Assembly: GCA_944389415.1 (NCBI GenBank)
Contig: CALXMF010000018.1
Span: forward strand, 1 to 41,003
Source of the DNA: an uncultured Spirochaetota bacterium
GTDB lineage: Bacteria; Spirochaetota; Spirochaetia; Treponematales; Treponemataceae
DNA: 41,003 nucleotides
Reading direction: 5' to 3'
Of the stretch, positions 15,638 through 25,238 are shown one piece after another. How positions within the stretch are numbered: position 1 is the first letter of the stretch; each line of letters begins with the position of its first letter. A program made the position numbers and the translations under genes. Below the pieces are notes generated by a model, which worked only from the letters and a program-made list of their open reading frames with translations, was not told the origin of the DNA and searched no databases.

Positions 15638-16069
15638 TTATAATGCAGTAAATGGCATTCCGCCGAATACAATAAGAACATCGTCGCTCAGCAGTGCTGT
15701 AAGCAAACCTTCTGCGGCAAATAACTGTGTTACGTCAACCCAAGGCGCGTCAGGATCACCAGGTACAGCGCACTGCACTACGGCAGTAAAATGAATCATC
15801 ACATCGCTGCCAGGATTTCCCTCATACATGCCCCGCAGCATTGCTACACGCACAATCTCCCCGCGGCTATCCACAGTTTCATTCTCAAGCAAAAATGAAC
15901 CGTTCTGATAAAACGTAAGAATTCTGCTGTTTGTGTCTTCCAGTTTATAATACCAGCAGCTGGCAACAGGCGGTTGTTCAGACTTATGCAGTGTTACACA
16001 ACCTGAACACAGCGACAGTATAACCGCCGCACTTATCCATATTACATAGATGGTATTCTTTTTGCACAT
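15638..16069 (-). CDS. small predicted lipoprotein
   Basis: 143 residues from the ATG at 16069, which has AAAGGA at good spacing; an ATG two codons earlier is too close to it. A longer in-frame extension is ruled out because the promoter lies inside it. The N-terminus is a lipoprotein signal: MCKKN, hydrophobic stretch, then ILSLCSGC with Cys as probable lipidation site, acceptable by the loose spirochaete lipobox. The mature part reads like a small beta-rich domain (WYYKLEDTNSRILTFYQNGS, GEIVRVAMLRGMYEG). I do not recognise a family. It is the sole gene of its transcript as judged from promoters on both sides. Confidence 0.8.
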   Translation of the reverse strand: MCKKNTIYVIWISAAVILSLCSGCVTLHKSEQPPVASCWYYKLEDTNSRILTFYQNGSFLLENETVDSRGEIVRVAMLRGMYEGNPGSDVMIHFTAVVQCAVPGDPDAPWVDVTQLFAAEGLLTALLSDDVLIVFGGMPFTAL

Positions 16070-16093
16070 AATCATATCCTTTCTTTTATATTT

Positions 16094-16121
16094 ATTATAG
16101 CAGATTTCAGCACACACACAA
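16094..16121 (-). promoter_or_regulatory. promoter of the lipoprotein gene
   Basis: On the minus strand TTGTGT (16121-16116), a 16-nt spacer and TATAAT (16099-16094), followed by AAAGGA and the ATG at 16069. Confidence 0.65.
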
Positions 16122-16161
16122 GATACGCATGCATCAGATAGCAGCAGAATATAAAATATAC

Positions 16162-16190
16162 TTTGCAAGAAAAATATCCCATTATATAAT
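16162..16190 (+). promoter_or_regulatory. promoter of the aldo/keto reductase gene
   Basis: TTTGCA (16162-16167), a 17-nt spacer and TATAAT (16185-16190), or TTGCAA with 16 nt. It faces away from the lipoprotein promoter in a 139-bp divergent region. AGGAGG (16198-16203) follows. Confidence 0.65.
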
Positions 16191-16208
16191 ACAATGCAGG
16201 AGGAAACG

Positions 16209-17240
16209 ATGACGATTGATTTAACAGCGGAAAAAAAGACAGCGTCATTTACCGCCTCAAAACAGCGGTATGAGACCATGCGCTACAACAGGTGCGGTAC
16301 AAGCGGTTTAAAACTGCCGGCACTATCGCTGGGACTGTGGCATAATTTTGGAGCAGAAACGTCTTTCACCGCAATGCGGGATATCTGCCGTACAGCATTT
16401 GACTGCGGCATCACGCATTTTGATCTGGCGAACAATTACGGACCGCCGCCGGGCAGTGCCGAAGAAAATTTCGGAAAAATTATTAACGGAGATTTTAAAC
16501 GTTACCGAGATGAGCTTATTATTTCAACAAAAGCCGGATATACAATGTGGCCTGGTCCTTATGGGGACTGGGGCAGCAGGAAATATCTGCTGGCAAGTCT
16601 TGATCAGAGCCTCAAGCGTATGAATCTGGAATATGTTGATATTTTTTATCATCACCGTATGGACCCGGAAACACCGCTTGAAGAAACGATGTCCGCGCTT
16701 GATACAGCTGTAAAAAGCGGCAAAGCGTTATACGCAGGGATTTCAAACTATGATGCGGAACATACACGGCAGGCGGCTGATATTCTGCGGCGGTTAAACT
16801 GTCCGTTTATTGTTAATCAGGTGCGTTATTCTATCCTTGACCGCCATATTGAAAAAGATGGACTTAAAGAAGCAGCGTCGCAATGCGGGCTGGGAATCAT
16901 CACATTTAGTCCGCTTGCGCAGGGATTGCTGTCTGACCGATATCTAAACGGTATTCCATCTGACAGCCGTATGGCGTCAGCAAGTCCGTTTCTTACACAG
17001 GACAAACTTACAGCGGAACGGCTCCGGCAGCTGCAGGCGCTGAATGATCTGGCACATACACGCGGTCAGACGTTAGCGCAAATGGCGATCGCATGGCTTT
17101 TGCATGACGGTACAGTTACCAGCGTACTTACCGGAGCGTCACGGCCGGAACAGGTACGGCAAAACACAGCGGCTCTGAACAATACGGTATTCTCAGACAC
17201 AGAACTGAGCGAAATAGACAGACTGTCCCGCCTTCTCTAA
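16209..17240 (+). CDS. YghZ/GpR-type aldo/keto reductase
   Basis: 343 residues from the ATG at 16209; AGGAGG lies 5 nt upstream, whereas the ATG at 16194 would precede that site. The TIM-barrel reductase has the full tetrad: Asp72 and Tyr77 in FDLANNYGPPPGSAEENFG, Lys108 in ISTKAGY and His149 in DIFYHHRMD. MWPGPYGDWGSRKYL is characteristic of the YghZ subgroup, which reduces L-glyceraldehyde 3-phosphate and methylglyoxal with NADPH. Later blocks YAGISNY, FSPLAQGLLSDRY and TSVLTGASRPEQ also fit. A role in carbonyl detoxification is likely. It is a single-gene unit with its own promoter and a shared downstream terminator. Confidence 0.95.
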   Translation: MTIDLTAEKKTASFTASKQRYETMRYNRCGTSGLKLPALSLGLWHNFGAETSFTAMRDICRTAFDCGITHFDLANNYGPPPGSAEENFGKIINGDFKRYRDELIISTKAGYTMWPGPYGDWGSRKYLLASLDQSLKRMNLEYVDIFYHHRMDPETPLEETMSALDTAVKSGKALYAGISNYDAEHTRQAADILRRLNCPFIVNQVRYSILDRHIEKDGLKEAASQCGLGIITFSPLAQGLLSDRYLNGIPSDSRMASASPFLTQDKLTAERLRQLQALNDLAHTRGQTLAQMAIAWLLHDGTVTSVLTGASRPEQVRQNTAALNNTVFSDTELSEIDRLSRLL

Positions 17241-17261
17241 CCATACCTTATCACAGGCATA

Positions 17262-17294
17262 AAAAAAGGATGCGTATAACACGCATCCTTTTAT
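17262..17294. terminator. bidirectional terminator between convergent genes
   Basis: AAAGGATGCGT (17265-17275), loop ATAAC and ACGCATCCTTT (17281-17291), flanked by an A-run on the left and a T-run on the right. It can serve the reductase on the plus strand and the barrel protein on the minus strand. Confidence 0.9.
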
Positions 17295-17312
17295 GATCAT
17301 ATAAAAGCAATC

Positions 17313-17912
17313 CTAGAAGTGGAATCTGACACCAACAGCAAAGCTGGCATATTCAAACCAGAAATTGACAGGGCTATATTCATAATAATCAGTGTTATGA
17401 TAACGTTTTGTAAAAGTTCCCGGACGATTTATCACAAGACCCAAGACCGGCTGATACTGCAAAAAGAAATTGATCTTGAATGACGAATTGATATTCAATC
17501 CCAAATCAAGACCAATTATCGGCAGAGCACCGATAGCAAAACCAAACCCTTCATAACCTCTATAGTTACCATCTTTATAACCATAAACACCATCTGTAAA
17601 ATAAAAACGCGCGGCCCCGCCAACACCCCAGTGCCAGCCGAAATCAACAAAACCGCCGGAACCAAAATCCGTGATGGAGTACTGACCAATCAGGTAATCA
17701 AATCCGACACCAAAACCGAAACCATAATTCTGCCCAATTGTAAAAGGAAAACCAACGTTTACAACCATCTTTTCATTAAACAGAATCGTCGCTCCAGACC
17801 CGGCTCCGCCGTTATACTGAGGACCAAGACCGATTCCTACTGTTGCAAATGCGCTGCCAACGGAAATACCAGCAAGCAGAACAGCAACAACAAGCAATTT
17901 CTTGTTTTTCAT
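17313..17912 (-). CDS. predicted small outer-membrane beta-barrel protein
   Basis: 199 residues; AGGAGA precedes the ATG at 17912. The signal peptide (MKNKKLLVVAVLLAGISVGS, cleavage after AFA) is followed by Gly- and aromatic-rich alternating strands (GFGFGVGFDYLIGQYS, FVDFGWHWGVGGAARFYF, FKINFFLQYQPVLGLV) and ends SFAVGVRFHF with a C-terminal aromatic, the usual recognition signal for barrel assembly. The size fits an eight-stranded barrel such as the OmpW-like proteins reported in treponemes, but I cannot assign a specific family. A consensus promoter suggests high expression. Localisation is inferred from these features only. Confidence 0.8.
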   Translation of the reverse strand: MKNKKLLVVAVLLAGISVGSAFATVGIGLGPQYNGGAGSGATILFNEKMVVNVGFPFTIGQNYGFGFGVGFDYLIGQYSITDFGSGGFVDFGWHWGVGGAARFYFTDGVYGYKDGNYRGYEGFGFAIGALPIIGLDLGLNINSSFKINFFLQYQPVLGLVINRPGTFTKRYHNTDYYEYSPVNFWFEYASFAVGVRFHF

Positions 17913-17946
17913 CTTACATTCTCCTATAAATTATAGTATAAATAAA

Positions 17947-17975
17947 ATAATATGCCTTATAATATGCTCTGTCAA
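17947..17975 (-). promoter_or_regulatory. strong promoter of the beta-barrel gene
   Basis: On the minus strand a perfect TTGACA (17975-17970), a 17-nt spacer and TATTAT (17952-17947). The leader of about 28 nt carries AGGAGA. Confidence 0.75.
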
Positions 17976-18006
17976 GTCACCACACAGCAAGAATCAACTC
18001 AGAAAT

Positions 18007-18039
18007 ATCAAAAAACCCTGTTCCTTTGGAACAGGGTTT
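18007..18039 (-). terminator. terminator of clpB
   Basis: Perfect 12-bp stem AAACCCTGTTCC/GGAACAGGGTTT (18013-18024 and 18028-18039) with a 3-nt loop. On the minus strand it runs directly into a T-tract. It lies 36 nt after the clpB stop. Confidence 0.92.
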
Positions 18040-18074
18040 CAAACTTATATTTGTTATTTTCTAACAGATCGTAT

Positions 18075-20687
18075 TTATTTTGCCACAGCGACCGCATTGT
18101 CTTTCTCAAACGACAATGCCTGCTTTTCCGCGTCATACTGAACACAGACCGTATCACCGTCGCCAAATTTGCCGGATAGGATTTCTTTCGCTAGCGGATT
18201 TTCCAGATACTGCTGTATCGCCCTCTTCACCGGGCGGGCACCAAACAGCGGATCATACCCTACCTGCGCAAGGAAATCTACTGCGCTGTCACTGACAACG
18301 AGCCGCATTCTGCGCGATTCAAGCCGGTGGGAAGCACGTTCAAGCTGACCGCGAACTATACCGGCAATGCACGATTTATCAAGCCGGGTAAACGTAATCA
18401 TTTCATCAATACGGTTCAGAAATTCCGGTCTGAATGTTTTTTTAAGCAGCGCATCTATCTGCGGTTTTACCGCAGCAAGCTTCTCAGCTGTATCTGCTTC
18501 CAAGATTAAATCAGATCCGAGGTTACTTGTCATGATAATAATGGTATTCTTAAAATCAACGACACGCCCCTGTCCATCAGTTAACCTGCCATCATCAAGC
18601 ACTTGCAGCAGAACATTAAATACATCTGGATGCGCCTTTTCAATTTCATCAAACAATACAACACTATATGGCCGTCTGCGCACCGCTTCTGTCAGCTGCC
18701 CTCCTTCATCGTATCCGACATATCCCGGAGGAGCACCAATTAGACGGCTTACGGAAAACTTTTCCATATACTCACTCATATCGATACGAGTCAGTGATTT
18801 CTCATCATTGAAAAGGAAATCAGCCAGTGTTTTTGCCAATTCAGTTTTACCAACACCTGTAGGCCCAATGAACAGAAAACTGCCAAGCGGACGATTTTCA
18901 TCAGACAATCCAGCCCGATTCCGCCTGATTGCATCTGCTACAACGCTGACCGCTTCATCCTGTCCAATCACTCGCTTATGCAGAACGTTTTCCAACTCCA
19001 GATATTTCTGTTTTTCACTGGCAAGCATTTTACTTACCGGAATACCTGTCCACGCCGATACAACACGCGCGATATCTTCTTCGGAGACCTCCTGACGAAG
19101 CAGAGACGGACGGGCTCCGCTGTCGGTATTCTGTTTCTCAGCAGCAGCCGCAAGTTTCTTTTCAACTTCAGGAATACGCCCATAGCGAATCTCCGCAGCT
19201 TTGTTCAGATTTCCTTCACGAGTATATTTCGTTTCATCAATCCGCAGCTGTTCCAGCTCTTCTTTAAGCCGCCGGCTTTCATCAATTTCTTTCTTTTCAT
19301 TTTCCCACTGAAGTTTCATCGCATCACGCTGTGATGAAAGTTCCGCAAGTTCTTTCTCAAGTTTTGACAAGCGCTCCAATGAAGCAGGATCATCTTCTTT
19401 TGACAGCGCCTGTTTTTCTATCGAAAGCTGCAGAATCCGCCGTTCAACCTGATCAAGCTCAGTAGGCTGACTTTCAATTTCCATCTTTAAACGGCTTGCC
19501 GCTTCGTCAACAAGGTCAATAGCCTTATCCGGCAGAAAGCGATTTGTAATGTACCGGTTTGAAAGCACCGCTGCGGCAACCAGTGCATCATCACGGATGC
19601 GCACACCATGATGCACTTCATATTTCTCTTTTAACCCGCGCAGAATTGCTATACTGTCTTCTACAGAAGGTTCGGCACAATATACCTGCTGAAAACGCCG
19701 TTCAAGCGCCGGATCTTTTTCGATATATTTACGATATTCATCAAGAGTGGTTGCACCAATTGCGCGAAGTTCACCGCGTGCAAGCGCAGGCTTAAGCAAA
19801 TTCGATGCATCCATCGCACCTTCTGTTGCTCCGGCACCCACCAGTGTATGCAATTCATCAATAAATAAAATAATTCTGCCTTCTGATTTCTGAACTTCCG
19901 CAATTACCGCCTTGAGCCGTTCTTCAAACTCACCGCGGAATTTCGCACCTGCAACAAGAGAACCTAAATCAAGAGAAAGAAGCCGTTTATCACGCAGACT
20001 GTCAGGAACATCACCAGCAACAATACGTCGGGCAAGTCCTTCTACAATTGCAGTCTTTCCAACTCCCGGTTCACCGATAAGTACAGGATTATTTTTTGTG
20101 CGCCGACTGAGCACCTGCATAACACGCCGTATTTCTTCGTCACGACCAATTACCGGATCAATTTTTTCCTGACGGGCAAGAGCTGTCAAATCCCGGCAAT
20201 ATTTTTCCAACGACTGCATTGTCGCTTCCGGGTCCTGATTTGTTATACGTTGATTTCCCCTGACAGACTTCAATGCTTCAAGAATAGATTTTCGATTGAT
20301 ACCATGCTTTGTTAACAAGTCTCCGCAGCGGCTGTCAGAATCAGCAATCGCAATAAACACATGTTCTGTAGACAAATATTCATCTTTTAAAGCAGCCGCC
20401 TCTTTTTCTGCTTTCGCAAGAATTTTTTGAGCTTCTGACGATAAACTGATTTGTGCGTTTCCGGTAATCCGCGGATAGCCATTAACTAATTCCAGAACAT
20501 CATTAATGAGTTGCTGTACCGGCACACCGATACGTTCTGTCAGCGGAGGAATAATTCCATCTTTTTGCTGAAGTAAAGACAATAAAATATGTGGTGTACC
20601 AATTTCACTGTGGTCATTTTGCTGTGCAATAACACTTGCGGACTGCAACGCGTCCTGCATTTTTACTGTAAACTGTTCGTAATTCAT
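18075..20687 (-). CDS. clpB: ATP-dependent disaggregase ClpB
   Basis: 870 residues, normal for ClpB. The N-terminal Clp_N repeats (1-150, [20 protein letters not shown]) are followed by AAA-1 with Walker A GEPGVGKT and Walker B LFIDELHT, a long coiled middle domain (about 400-530), and AAA-2 with [39 protein letters not shown] and the C-terminal domain ending near SGKFGDGD. It works with DnaK/DnaJ to dissolve protein aggregates after heat or oxidative stress. There is no Shine-Dalgarno at the ATG at 20687; a promoter-like -35/-10 pair ends 6 nt upstream. No CIRCE-type inverted repeat is seen. Single-gene transcript with a strong terminator. Confidence 0.98.
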   Translation of the reverse strand: MNYEQFTVKMQDALQSASVIAQQNDHSEIGTPHILLSLLQQKDGIIPPLTERIGVPVQQLINDVLELVNGYPRITGNAQISLSSEAQKILAKAEKEAAALKDEYLSTEHVFIAIADSDSRCGDLLTKHGINRKSILEALKSVRGNQRITNQDPEATMQSLEKYCRDLTALARQEKIDPVIGRDEEIRRVMQVLSRRTKNNPVLIGEPGVGKTAIVEGLARRIVAGDVPDSLRDKRLLSLDLGSLVAGAKFRGEFEERLKAVIAEVQKSEGRIILFIDELHTLVGAGATEGAMDASNLLKPALARGELRAIGATTLDEYRKYIEKDPALERRFQQVYCAEPSVEDSIAILRGLKEKYEVHHGVRIRDDALVAAAVLSNRYITNRFLPDKAIDLVDEAASRLKMEIESQPTELDQVERRILQLSIEKQALSKEDDPASLERLSKLEKELAELSSQRDAMKLQWENEKKEIDESRRLKEELEQLRIDETKYTREGNLNKAAEIRYGRIPEVEKKLAAAAEKQNTDSGARPSLLRQEVSEEDIARVVSAWTGIPVSKMLASEKQKYLELENVLHKRVIGQDEAVSVVADAIRRNRAGLSDENRPLGSFLFIGPTGVGKTELAKTLADFLFNDEKSLTRIDMSEYMEKFSVSRLIGAPPGYVGYDEGGQLTEAVRRRPYSVVLFDEIEKAHPDVFNVLLQVLDDGRLTDGQGRVVDFKNTIIIMTSNLGSDLILEADTAEKLAAVKPQIDALLKKTFRPEFLNRIDEMITFTRLDKSCIAGIVRGQLERASHRLESRRMRLVVSDSAVDFLAQVGYDPLFGARPVKRAIQQYLENPLAKEILSGKFGDGDTVCVQYDAEKQALSFEKDNAVAVAK

Positions 20688-20693
20688 ACCATG

Positions 20694-20722
20694 AAAATAA
20701 TATCAGAATATGAAAACGACAA
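20694..20722 (-). promoter_or_regulatory. candidate promoter of clpB
   Basis: On the minus strand TTGTCG (20722-20717), a 17-nt spacer and TATTTT (20699-20694), then 6 nt before the ATG at 20687. The -10 is imperfect, and TATTAT one frame upstream is an alternative with poor spacing. Confidence 0.4.
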
Positions 20723-20782
20723 GATTTTTCAGTAAAACTAGTAAATATTGAATAGTTTATCCAAGATCATCCAATACAGGAA

Positions 20783-21913
20783 TCAGTCAGCAATATACAT
20801 ACCGTATTCGCAGAAAACATTTTTTAATAAAAGATGTTCAAGAAGCTCAAGATCCTTACCATGCCTCTGATACACACGAATTTCCCCCATTCCAGACGCA
20901 CCAGCCAGGATCTGAAACAAAGAAGCAGAATCAATCACTTCATAATTGTATATATTCATCATACCAGCAGAAGCAAAAACATCAATATCATAAATCACCT
21001 GCTTACGGTGTAAAGAACACATCCAATGCAGCTGTTCGCCGCTCGGCACAAAATTAATAATAGCCTTTTTTTTCCTTAGATCACGAGTACCAGCTCTCAT
21101 AGAAACAATGTTGTCTCCATAAGAAAGAGAAAATTCAGCAGCACCATCAGACACACTTGAAAAAGCAAAATATCCATTGGAATATTTTTTCCCGGATACC
21201 TGACTTTCAAGCACTGAAGCAGCTATATTAATACATGGCGCATACATATGTGTACCGACAAATCGACGACTAAACCCATAATCCAGCTGCCTGTCAACAG
21301 AAAAAGATCTGCCGTTATACAACACATTGCCTGCAATTCCAAGCCTGTTTCCCCACAAATCAAGAAATGTTTTACGATACCTGCATGAACCAGTACTTAC
21401 AGACTGGATTGTATACTCAATATTCCAAGCAAAACCTCCACCAGCAAACTCCTCCTGTGCATACGGAATACACTGCCGTTCAGACATTCGTATAGAACCG
21501 GAAAAGTTAGTTGGAGAAATACTTATCCATGCAGGACAGGAACTTTCCGCACGGCAAGACAGCGTTGCTTCTTTTGGATCAAATACAATAGAAGACAGAG
21601 GAAATACCGCATATGTCTGCGCACCTGATTGCCCATAATACCCAGCCCGCAACAAAAGATATGAAACAGCCTGTTGTCTATTTTGTTTTTCCGCATCTTT
21701 AAAGACCTGCTCTACCAGATGATTACCAAATGCAATCATATCAGGCACAGCATCTGAACGTAATGCGTACAACTCAACAAAAAAAGTTTTTCTGCCGCCA
21801 TTTACATCATCAGCAGCAGAAAAAATAAACTGCAGCCGATCAAATCCTTTTTTGCGGCTGAAATTTCGGAGCAAAGCAGAAACATACCGAGAAGAATTCG
21901 GCCGATTTGACAT
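20783..21913 (-). CDS. unrecognised protein of about 376 residues
   Basis: I do not recognise this family. The ATG at 21913 is 11 nt after AAAGGA; an in-frame TTG at 21919 has better spacing (5 nt) and could be the true start, adding two residues. No signal peptide or membrane segment is seen. Long stretches look beta-rich (TYAVFPLSSIVFDPKEATLS, NGYFAFSSVSDGAAEFSLSY) and the middle has aromatic/glycine-rich turns (FAGGGFAWNIEYTIQSV). The N-terminal part (RKKGFDRLQFIFSAADDVNG, RKTFFVELYAL) recalls lipocalin- or tocopherol-cyclase-like barrels, but only loosely. It lies 33 nt downstream of a 70-residue gene and an M16C peptidase gene on the same strand, so probably the last cistron of that operon. 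Confidence 0.75.
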   Translation of the reverse strand: MSNRPNSSRYVSALLRNFSRKKGFDRLQFIFSAADDVNGGRKTFFVELYALRSDAVPDMIAFGNHLVEQVFKDAEKQNRQQAVSYLLLRAGYYGQSGAQTYAVFPLSSIVFDPKEATLSCRAESSCPAWISISPTNFSGSIRMSERQCIPYAQEEFAGGGFAWNIEYTIQSVSTGSCRYRKTFLDLWGNRLGIAGNVLYNGRSFSVDRQLDYGFSRRFVGTHMYAPCINIAASVLESQVSGKKYSNGYFAFSSVSDGAAEFSLSYGDNIVSMRAGTRDLRKKKAIINFVPSGEQLHWMCSLHRKQVIYDIDVFASAGMMNIYNYEVIDSASLFQILAGASGMGEIRVYQRHGKDLELLEHLLLKNVFCEYGMYIAD

Positions 21914-21946
21914 ATACAAAACAATCCTTTACGCAATAAAGGGCAA

Positions 21947-22159
21947 CTAAAAAAAGCGGCTGATAGTCTGGGAAATTTCCTTTTGTTCAGCCGGAAAATT
22001 ATGATTTAGAAATTCAAAACATTCCACCGCTGTTTTCTGCACATGTTCATACCAGATGCGGTAGAGTTCCTCATTAATGGTTCCCGGATAAGGCGCACCT
22101 TGAATATCGGAAACTAAACGACGCAACATTACAACACAATTATTCAATTGATCTTCCAT
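21947..22159 (-). CDS. small unrecognised protein, 70 residues
   Basis: The ATG at 22159 has AGGAAGGA upstream, a strong ribosome binding site. The product (MEDQLNNCVVMLRRLVSDIQ ... ISQTISRFF) is helical, acidic in the first half, with no membrane segment and no motif I recognise. It lies between the M16C peptidase (33 nt upstream) and the 376-residue gene (33 nt downstream) on the same strand. The site strength and tight spacing support a real gene. Function unknown; an accessory of one of its neighbours is possible. Confidence 0.7.
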   Translation of the reverse strand: MEDQLNNCVVMLRRLVSDIQGAPYPGTINEELYRIWYEHVQKTAVECFEFLNHNFPAEQKEISQTISRFF

Positions 22160-22192
22160 ACATTATTCCTTCCTTTTTCTTAGTATTTATAC

Positions 22193-25183
22193 TCATAGGC
22201 GAACAATATTACCATTTTGCATATCGCTTTTTTCATATAACATTGTCTGAACAGATTTTTGTAACAAATTCTGATGGATACGATTCGCAGCAGTATATAC
22301 ATCATCAGCAGATACTGTTAATAAATCCCTAATTCGCTGCTCCTGCAGTTCATTAGTAATGCCATACAATGACCGCATAAAACCTGTAAAACCTCTGCCA
22401 GCAGGAGATCTAGGCTGCACAAGTTTACTGTAGCACCCAGTCACTGCACGTTCAAGTATTTCCGCATTCAGAACACTACTTGTTATTGATGTTAAACAAG
22501 ACGCAAAAATTTCTAACGAACGCAACGGCTTAGGATCTCGATATGTCGAAAAATAAAACAACTGCGATAATCCGTCGGCTGCCGCAAATACGCCATACGC
22601 TCCGCCTACTGTTCTGATTTGCTCCCATAACTGAGTTGTACCCAATAGATGCGCAAGCACATATTCAGCAGCTGCCTGTTTTGTTCCATATTCTCCTGCA
22701 TATGTCGCCAGTGCGGCAAATCCTGTCTGTGACTGAATAAGTATTGATTCACAATCTGACAGTTCTTTCTCACCAGGCAGCAGCAGCAACTTTTGTACTT
22801 CGTCAGGCGATATAACAGAAGCCGGCAGAGGGGCATGAAGATCACAAACACAGATAAATTGATCCAGAAGCGGTGCAGCAACAGCAATATCCTGTTCCTC
22901 AGCAGTAATATGCACAACACAACCTGCAGAACACAGCAATCCGCGCAGTTTATCAAACTTCGTGCCCAAGACCGTCATATCCATATCAGCCATACGGCGG
23001 GATGTATATACCTGCGCAAGACCATTCCAGATTTCATCAAAGACGGCATCAGTACTAAACTGACAAACAGCCCGCGAAACCGCATACTCATGACCGGCAG
23101 GGATAACAGACGCATCCAGATCATTACGAGATTCAAACACCAGATCCCGCAGGCGTTCTGAATCTGAAAAATGAGCATGCAAAATATATTGTGCAGTTAA
23201 ATCAAGCGCGGCAGACAAATGTTCACGAACCGTCTTAAACCGTATAAACAGCCATTTACGATCCATCACAGTATTTGCAGTATAGTCCTCTGTGCGAAGA
23301 TGTTTCGGAATAGCCGATGCTGTATAGACACTTGCTCCCATACCGCCAGTATGCAGAGCCATCTGCAAGGCACTCTCAGCCCAATTAACACTATCATACC
23401 CTGTATTAGTCAGTGCTGTCGCAAACATCGGCAGAAGCGGCAGATATTCCGTTGGGACTGTATCCACAGGAAAACCAATATCAATATATATAATACCGTT
23501 TGTCGATTCTTTGCTTATATAATAGGGAACTGTTCCTCTAAGGGTATCAGCAGCTATATCGATACGATCAATTTTAGAAGATAATTCATCTGGATGGATA
23601 TGAGGAATCAGTCTGCACGCTTGTTCAGAATCATCCTGCTGCTGATACGCAGTAAACGCACACAGAGCATCTTCAGCCTGCTTTTTATCAATACGGGAAA
23701 ATAACATATTCGCCAATTCTTTTTCCCGTTCAACCCGGCGCACACTGTATGTTTCATCAGGATACACTACCACTAGTGATCTCTGGACATTATCAAGCAA
23801 AAGCCGCTGAATCAGCGTACAAACATAATTTTTATCAGCTGAGATACGTTTTTTCAGGCGTTCAAACGGCTCTGCAATATATAAACACTGATACGGCGGA
23901 CAACCGTGCAGCCAGCCGCGCAAAGAACGGCGCATCAGCGTTAATGAATACGGCCCTCCGACACGTTTTATTTCACGATTTGATATTTCAGCTCCCATCA
24001 GCGCGGAATCAATAGCTTCTGCAGGAATTCCGTCCTGACACAGACGCTGCAATGTTGAGAAAATAACCGTCTCTACTTCATGCGCCTTTTCACGAGGAAC
24101 ACCGCGAAGACCAACAGTCAGAAACATTTCCCGCATCGAACTGTCAGCACCTGTATTGGGACAAATATCCTCTCCAAGCCCGCACTCAAGCAATGCCCGT
24201 ATAAGCGGCGCACCATCATTCCCAAGCAGCACATCAGAAAGGAACCCAACTTCTGTATGTCTCTCAATATTAAAAGAATCTCCCAGTCTCCAGTTTACTG
24301 TAACAGTACAGCCCTTTTCACTCTGCCCGTCTTCTTGAGAAACAGGCGCGGGAAATTCACACACACGAGGTCTTTCAAAATGCACAGCAGCGGGGATATC
24401 CGCGGCAGCGGGAAACAGGGTACCCGTCATCCGGCATAAAAAACGGCTATCAAGAAAATCAAGTTGTTCTTTTGTAGGAATATCTCCATAGAGAAATACA
24501 CGGCAATTCCGCGGAGAATAATATCTTTTATGAAACTGCTTTAATTCTTCATGCGTCAAAAGCGGGATTTCAGCAGGATCTCCGCCAGAATCAAACATAT
24601 ATGGGGTGCCTTCAAACAGGCTGTATACAGATGCGTCACCGGCAATGTTTTCAAAACTGGAATAACAGCCTTTCATTTCATTATACACAACACCCTGAAT
24701 TACAGGATGCGCATCTTTGTCCAGCTCAAGCCGATGTGCTTCCTGTGCAAAACACTGCGGAGACAGCAGCGGAAAAAAAACAGCATCGCCATATACCGAC
24801 ATTAAATTAAAATAGTCTGTACGTGATTGCGAACTTGCAGGAAAAACAGTCTTATCAGGAAAGGTAATCGCATTTAAAAATGTTTTTATGCTCTGATTAA
24901 CAAGGCGAACAAAAGGGTCTTTTAACGGATACTTTTCAGATCCATTCAGAACAGAATGCTCAAGTATATGAGCCGCGCCACGTGCATTATCAGCAGGCGT
25001 CTTAAAAGCAAATGCAAACAGATTCTCAGAATCATTCGTATATAAATGAAAAACTTCTAAACCTGTTCGATCATGCCGCACCCAGATTCCTGTTGATGCG
25101 TATTCCGGCAGCGGCACAATTTCCAACACAGAAAATCCATGATATACTTCATTTTCTTTTAAGTCTGCTGCTGACAACATCAT
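22193..25183 (-). CDS. M16C zinc metallopeptidase (PreP/Cym1-like)
   Basis: 996 residues, the usual size of M16C enzymes with four homologous domains in one chain. The inverted zinc motif HxxEH is His72-Ile-Leu-Glu75-His76 (HILEHSVLNGSEKYPLKDPF) with Glu169 in VVYNEMKG as third ligand. The segment FLNAITFPDKTVFPASS and the C-terminal domain with RGFTGFMRSLYGITNELQEQ fit the family. Such enzymes enclose and degrade peptides of up to about 70 residues such as signal or transit peptides. No signal peptide is seen, so it should be cytosolic. No Shine-Dalgarno precedes the ATG pair at 25183/25180; TATAGT ends 6 nt upstream. It heads a small operon with two unrecognised genes. Confidence 0.95.
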   Translation of the reverse strand: MMLSAADLKENEVYHGFSVLEIVPLPEYASTGIWVRHDRTGLEVFHLYTNDSENLFAFAFKTPADNARGAAHILEHSVLNGSEKYPLKDPFVRLVNQSIKTFLNAITFPDKTVFPASSQSRTDYFNLMSVYGDAVFFPLLSPQCFAQEAHRLELDKDAHPVIQGVVYNEMKGCYSSFENIAGDASVYSLFEGTPYMFDSGGDPAEIPLLTHEELKQFHKRYYSPRNCRVFLYGDIPTKEQLDFLDSRFLCRMTGTLFPAAADIPAAVHFERPRVCEFPAPVSQEDGQSEKGCTVTVNWRLGDSFNIERHTEVGFLSDVLLGNDGAPLIRALLECGLGEDICPNTGADSSMREMFLTVGLRGVPREKAHEVETVIFSTLQRLCQDGIPAEAIDSALMGAEISNREIKRVGGPYSLTLMRRSLRGWLHGCPPYQCLYIAEPFERLKKRISADKNYVCTLIQRLLLDNVQRSLVVVYPDETYSVRRVEREKELANMLFSRIDKKQAEDALCAFTAYQQQDDSEQACRLIPHIHPDELSSKIDRIDIAADTLRGTVPYYISKESTNGIIYIDIGFPVDTVPTEYLPLLPMFATALTNTGYDSVNWAESALQMALHTGGMGASVYTASAIPKHLRTEDYTANTVMDRKWLFIRFKTVREHLSAALDLTAQYILHAHFSDSERLRDLVFESRNDLDASVIPAGHEYAVSRAVCQFSTDAVFDEIWNGLAQVYTSRRMADMDMTVLGTKFDKLRGLLCSAGCVVHITAEEQDIAVAAPLLDQFICVCDLHAPLPASVISPDEVQKLLLLPGEKELSDCESILIQSQTGFAALATYAGEYGTKQAAAEYVLAHLLGTTQLWEQIRTVGGAYGVFAAADGLSQLFYFSTYRDPKPLRSLEIFASCLTSITSSVLNAEILERAVTGCYSKLVQPRSPAGRGFTGFMRSLYGITNELQEQRIRDLLTVSADDVYTAANRIHQNLLQKSVQTMLYEKSDMQNGNIVRL

Positions 25184-25238
25184 GCAGATACTATATCACA
25201 AAATACAAAAGAACGAAAAGACTGCCGGAAAGATAATA

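Noticed and set aside
15638-16279. 213-residue version of the lipoprotein with a long N-terminal extension
   Set aside because: The promoter and ribosome binding site lie inside the extension, and the lipoprotein signal begins at 16069.
18367-19095. 242-codon open frame on the plus strand within clpB
   Set aside because: Antisense shadow of ClpB with Ser-rich low-quality translation.
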